A stretch of 64,000 nt of DNA, from positions 1-64,000 of the forward strand of contig JAGXHI010000029.1 in the NCBI GenBank assembly GCA_024636295.1, given 5' to 3'. Source of the stretch: Desulfuromonadales bacterium (lineage in GTDB: Bacteria; Desulfobacterota; Desulfuromonadia; Desulfuromonadales; JAGXHI01). This document shows positions 63,569 to 64,000 of the stretch, piece after piece (positions within the stretch are counted from its first letter, which is position 1; each line of letters begins with the position of its first letter). Under the pieces are notes generated by a model. The model saw only the letters and a list, made by a program, of their open reading frames with translations, was not told the origin of the DNA and did not search any database. Both the position numbers and the translations under genes were made by a program.

Positions 63569-64000
63569 ATAAAACCGATCCCATCGAGGCGCGGGAGAGA
63601 TTTGAGAGTGACGTGCTCTCGGTCATGGGCCGCCCGGGATTCCGCTATTTCGCTGCGCTGGGGTTCTGCGCTTTTCTCGTGACGCTCGGCTTTGGCCTGT
63701 GGGGATGGCAGATCTTCCGGGGTGTGGGGGTGGCGGGGATTTCGCATCCCGTGGGATGGGGGGTCTACATCACGAATTTCGTCTTCTGGGTGGGGATCGC
63801 CCACTCGGGCACTCTCATTTCCGCCGTGCTCTTTCTTTTCCGGGCGAAATTCCGGACCAGCTTCAACCGGGCGGCCGAGGCGATGACCGTTTTCGCTCTC
63901 ATGGTGGCGGGGCTCTTCCCCCTCATTCACCTGGGGCGCGTCTGGATTTTCTATTATCTGCTCCCCTATCCGAATCAGCGACTCCTCTGGCCCAACTTCC
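63565..64000 (+). CDS. actC: NrfD-like ActC membrane subunit, truncated by window end
   Basis: First 145 residues. ATG 63565 overlaps the actB stop. TM helices around 27-50, 67-93 and 113-133; GISHPVGWGVYITNFVFWVGIAH shows the NrfD-family quinol-binding pattern. Should oxidise menaquinol in the membrane and hand electrons to ActB. The rest of the complex (actD-F) would lie beyond the window. Confidence 0.9.
   Translation, partial: MNKTDPIEARERFESDVLSVMGRPGFRYFAALGFCAFLVTLGFGLWGWQIFRGVGVAGISHPVGWGVYITNFVFWVGIAHSGTLISAVLFLFRAKFRTSFNRAAEAMTVFALMVAGLFPLIHLGRVWIFYYLLPYPNQRLLWPNF

Overview
The window looks like a contiguous piece of chromosome from a Gram-negative bacterium, most likely a member of the Desulfuromonadales/Geobacterales (former Deltaproteobacteria). 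The grounds are a complete type II secretion operon, multiheme c-type cytochromes with an alternative-complex-III-type quinol oxidoreductase, a CIRCE element in front of rpoH, families I associate with that group (DUF6178, tandem DUF1540), and a medium-to-high GC content. The group assignment is inference: there is no rRNA, and I found no tRNA gene or CRISPR array. Few mobile elements are visible; there is one probable insertion-sequence end at the left edge and one decayed catabolic locus.

Layout. 1-260: tail of an unknown gene, a repeat block like an IS end, and a terminator. 260-8.8 kb: prfC, an orphan sensor histidine kinase, asnS coupled to a DUF2400/TIGR02757 gene, two small unknown genes, trpS and a small unknown gene. 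8.8-11.3 kb: lon. 11.4-24.4 kb, minus strand: DUF3187 outer-membrane protein and the type II secretion operon in the order gspC-D-E-F-G-H-I-J-K-L-M-N, with gspO absent. 24.4-25 kb: an intergenic region with a candidate small RNA. 25-29.6 kb: a cbpA-like DnaJ, a PA2779/C39-peptidase/TPR module, and a MarR regulator coupled to protoporphyrinogen oxidase. 29.6-36.6 kb: DUF4136 lipoprotein, ACT-domain protein with peptide deformylase, a codon-independent release-factor-like protein, DUF547, bamD, rpoH under CIRCE, crcB/DUF190 and TerB. 36.7-38.2 kb: an Ldh-family dehydrogenase flanked by remnants that resemble an FAH-family enzyme and a GntR/FCD regulator. 38.3-46.1 kb: methyltransferase, DUF1540, SYLF, OmpA, DUF6178, FmdB zinc ribbon and a periplasmic aminopeptidase.

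46.2-53.2 kb is a one-carbon module. FolD, a MetV-type zinc/iron-sulfur partner, MetF and the glycine cleavage system (gcvT, gcvH, gcvPA, gcvPB) lie on one strand and together would move carbon between glycine, methylene-THF and methyl-THF. 53.2-58.8 kb: TonB-family protein, a 2[4Fe-4S] ferredoxin, tatA, a DUF3426 zinc-ribbon membrane protein, hpt, DUF1573 and gshB. 58.9 kb to the right edge: a quinol-oxidising respiratory complex (membrane protein with a C-terminal cytochrome c, pentaheme ActA-like cytochrome, fused ActB, start of the NrfD-like ActC), which runs off the window.

Points I judge most worth following: (i) a possible protease-substrate pair, in which a lipoprotein C39 peptidase lies next to a PA2779 protein with a double-glycine leader-like motif directly before its C-terminal membrane helix; (ii) an endonuclease-III-like Asp plus four-cysteine layout in the DUF2400 protein; (iii) a candidate small RNA with its own promoter, hairpin and terminator; (iv) degenerate seven-base tandem repeats scattered through seven intergenic junctions; (v) the decayed locus around the Ldh gene. 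Where an upstream extension is possible, start codons were chosen by Shine-Dalgarno (SD) position, family length and overlap with neighbours.
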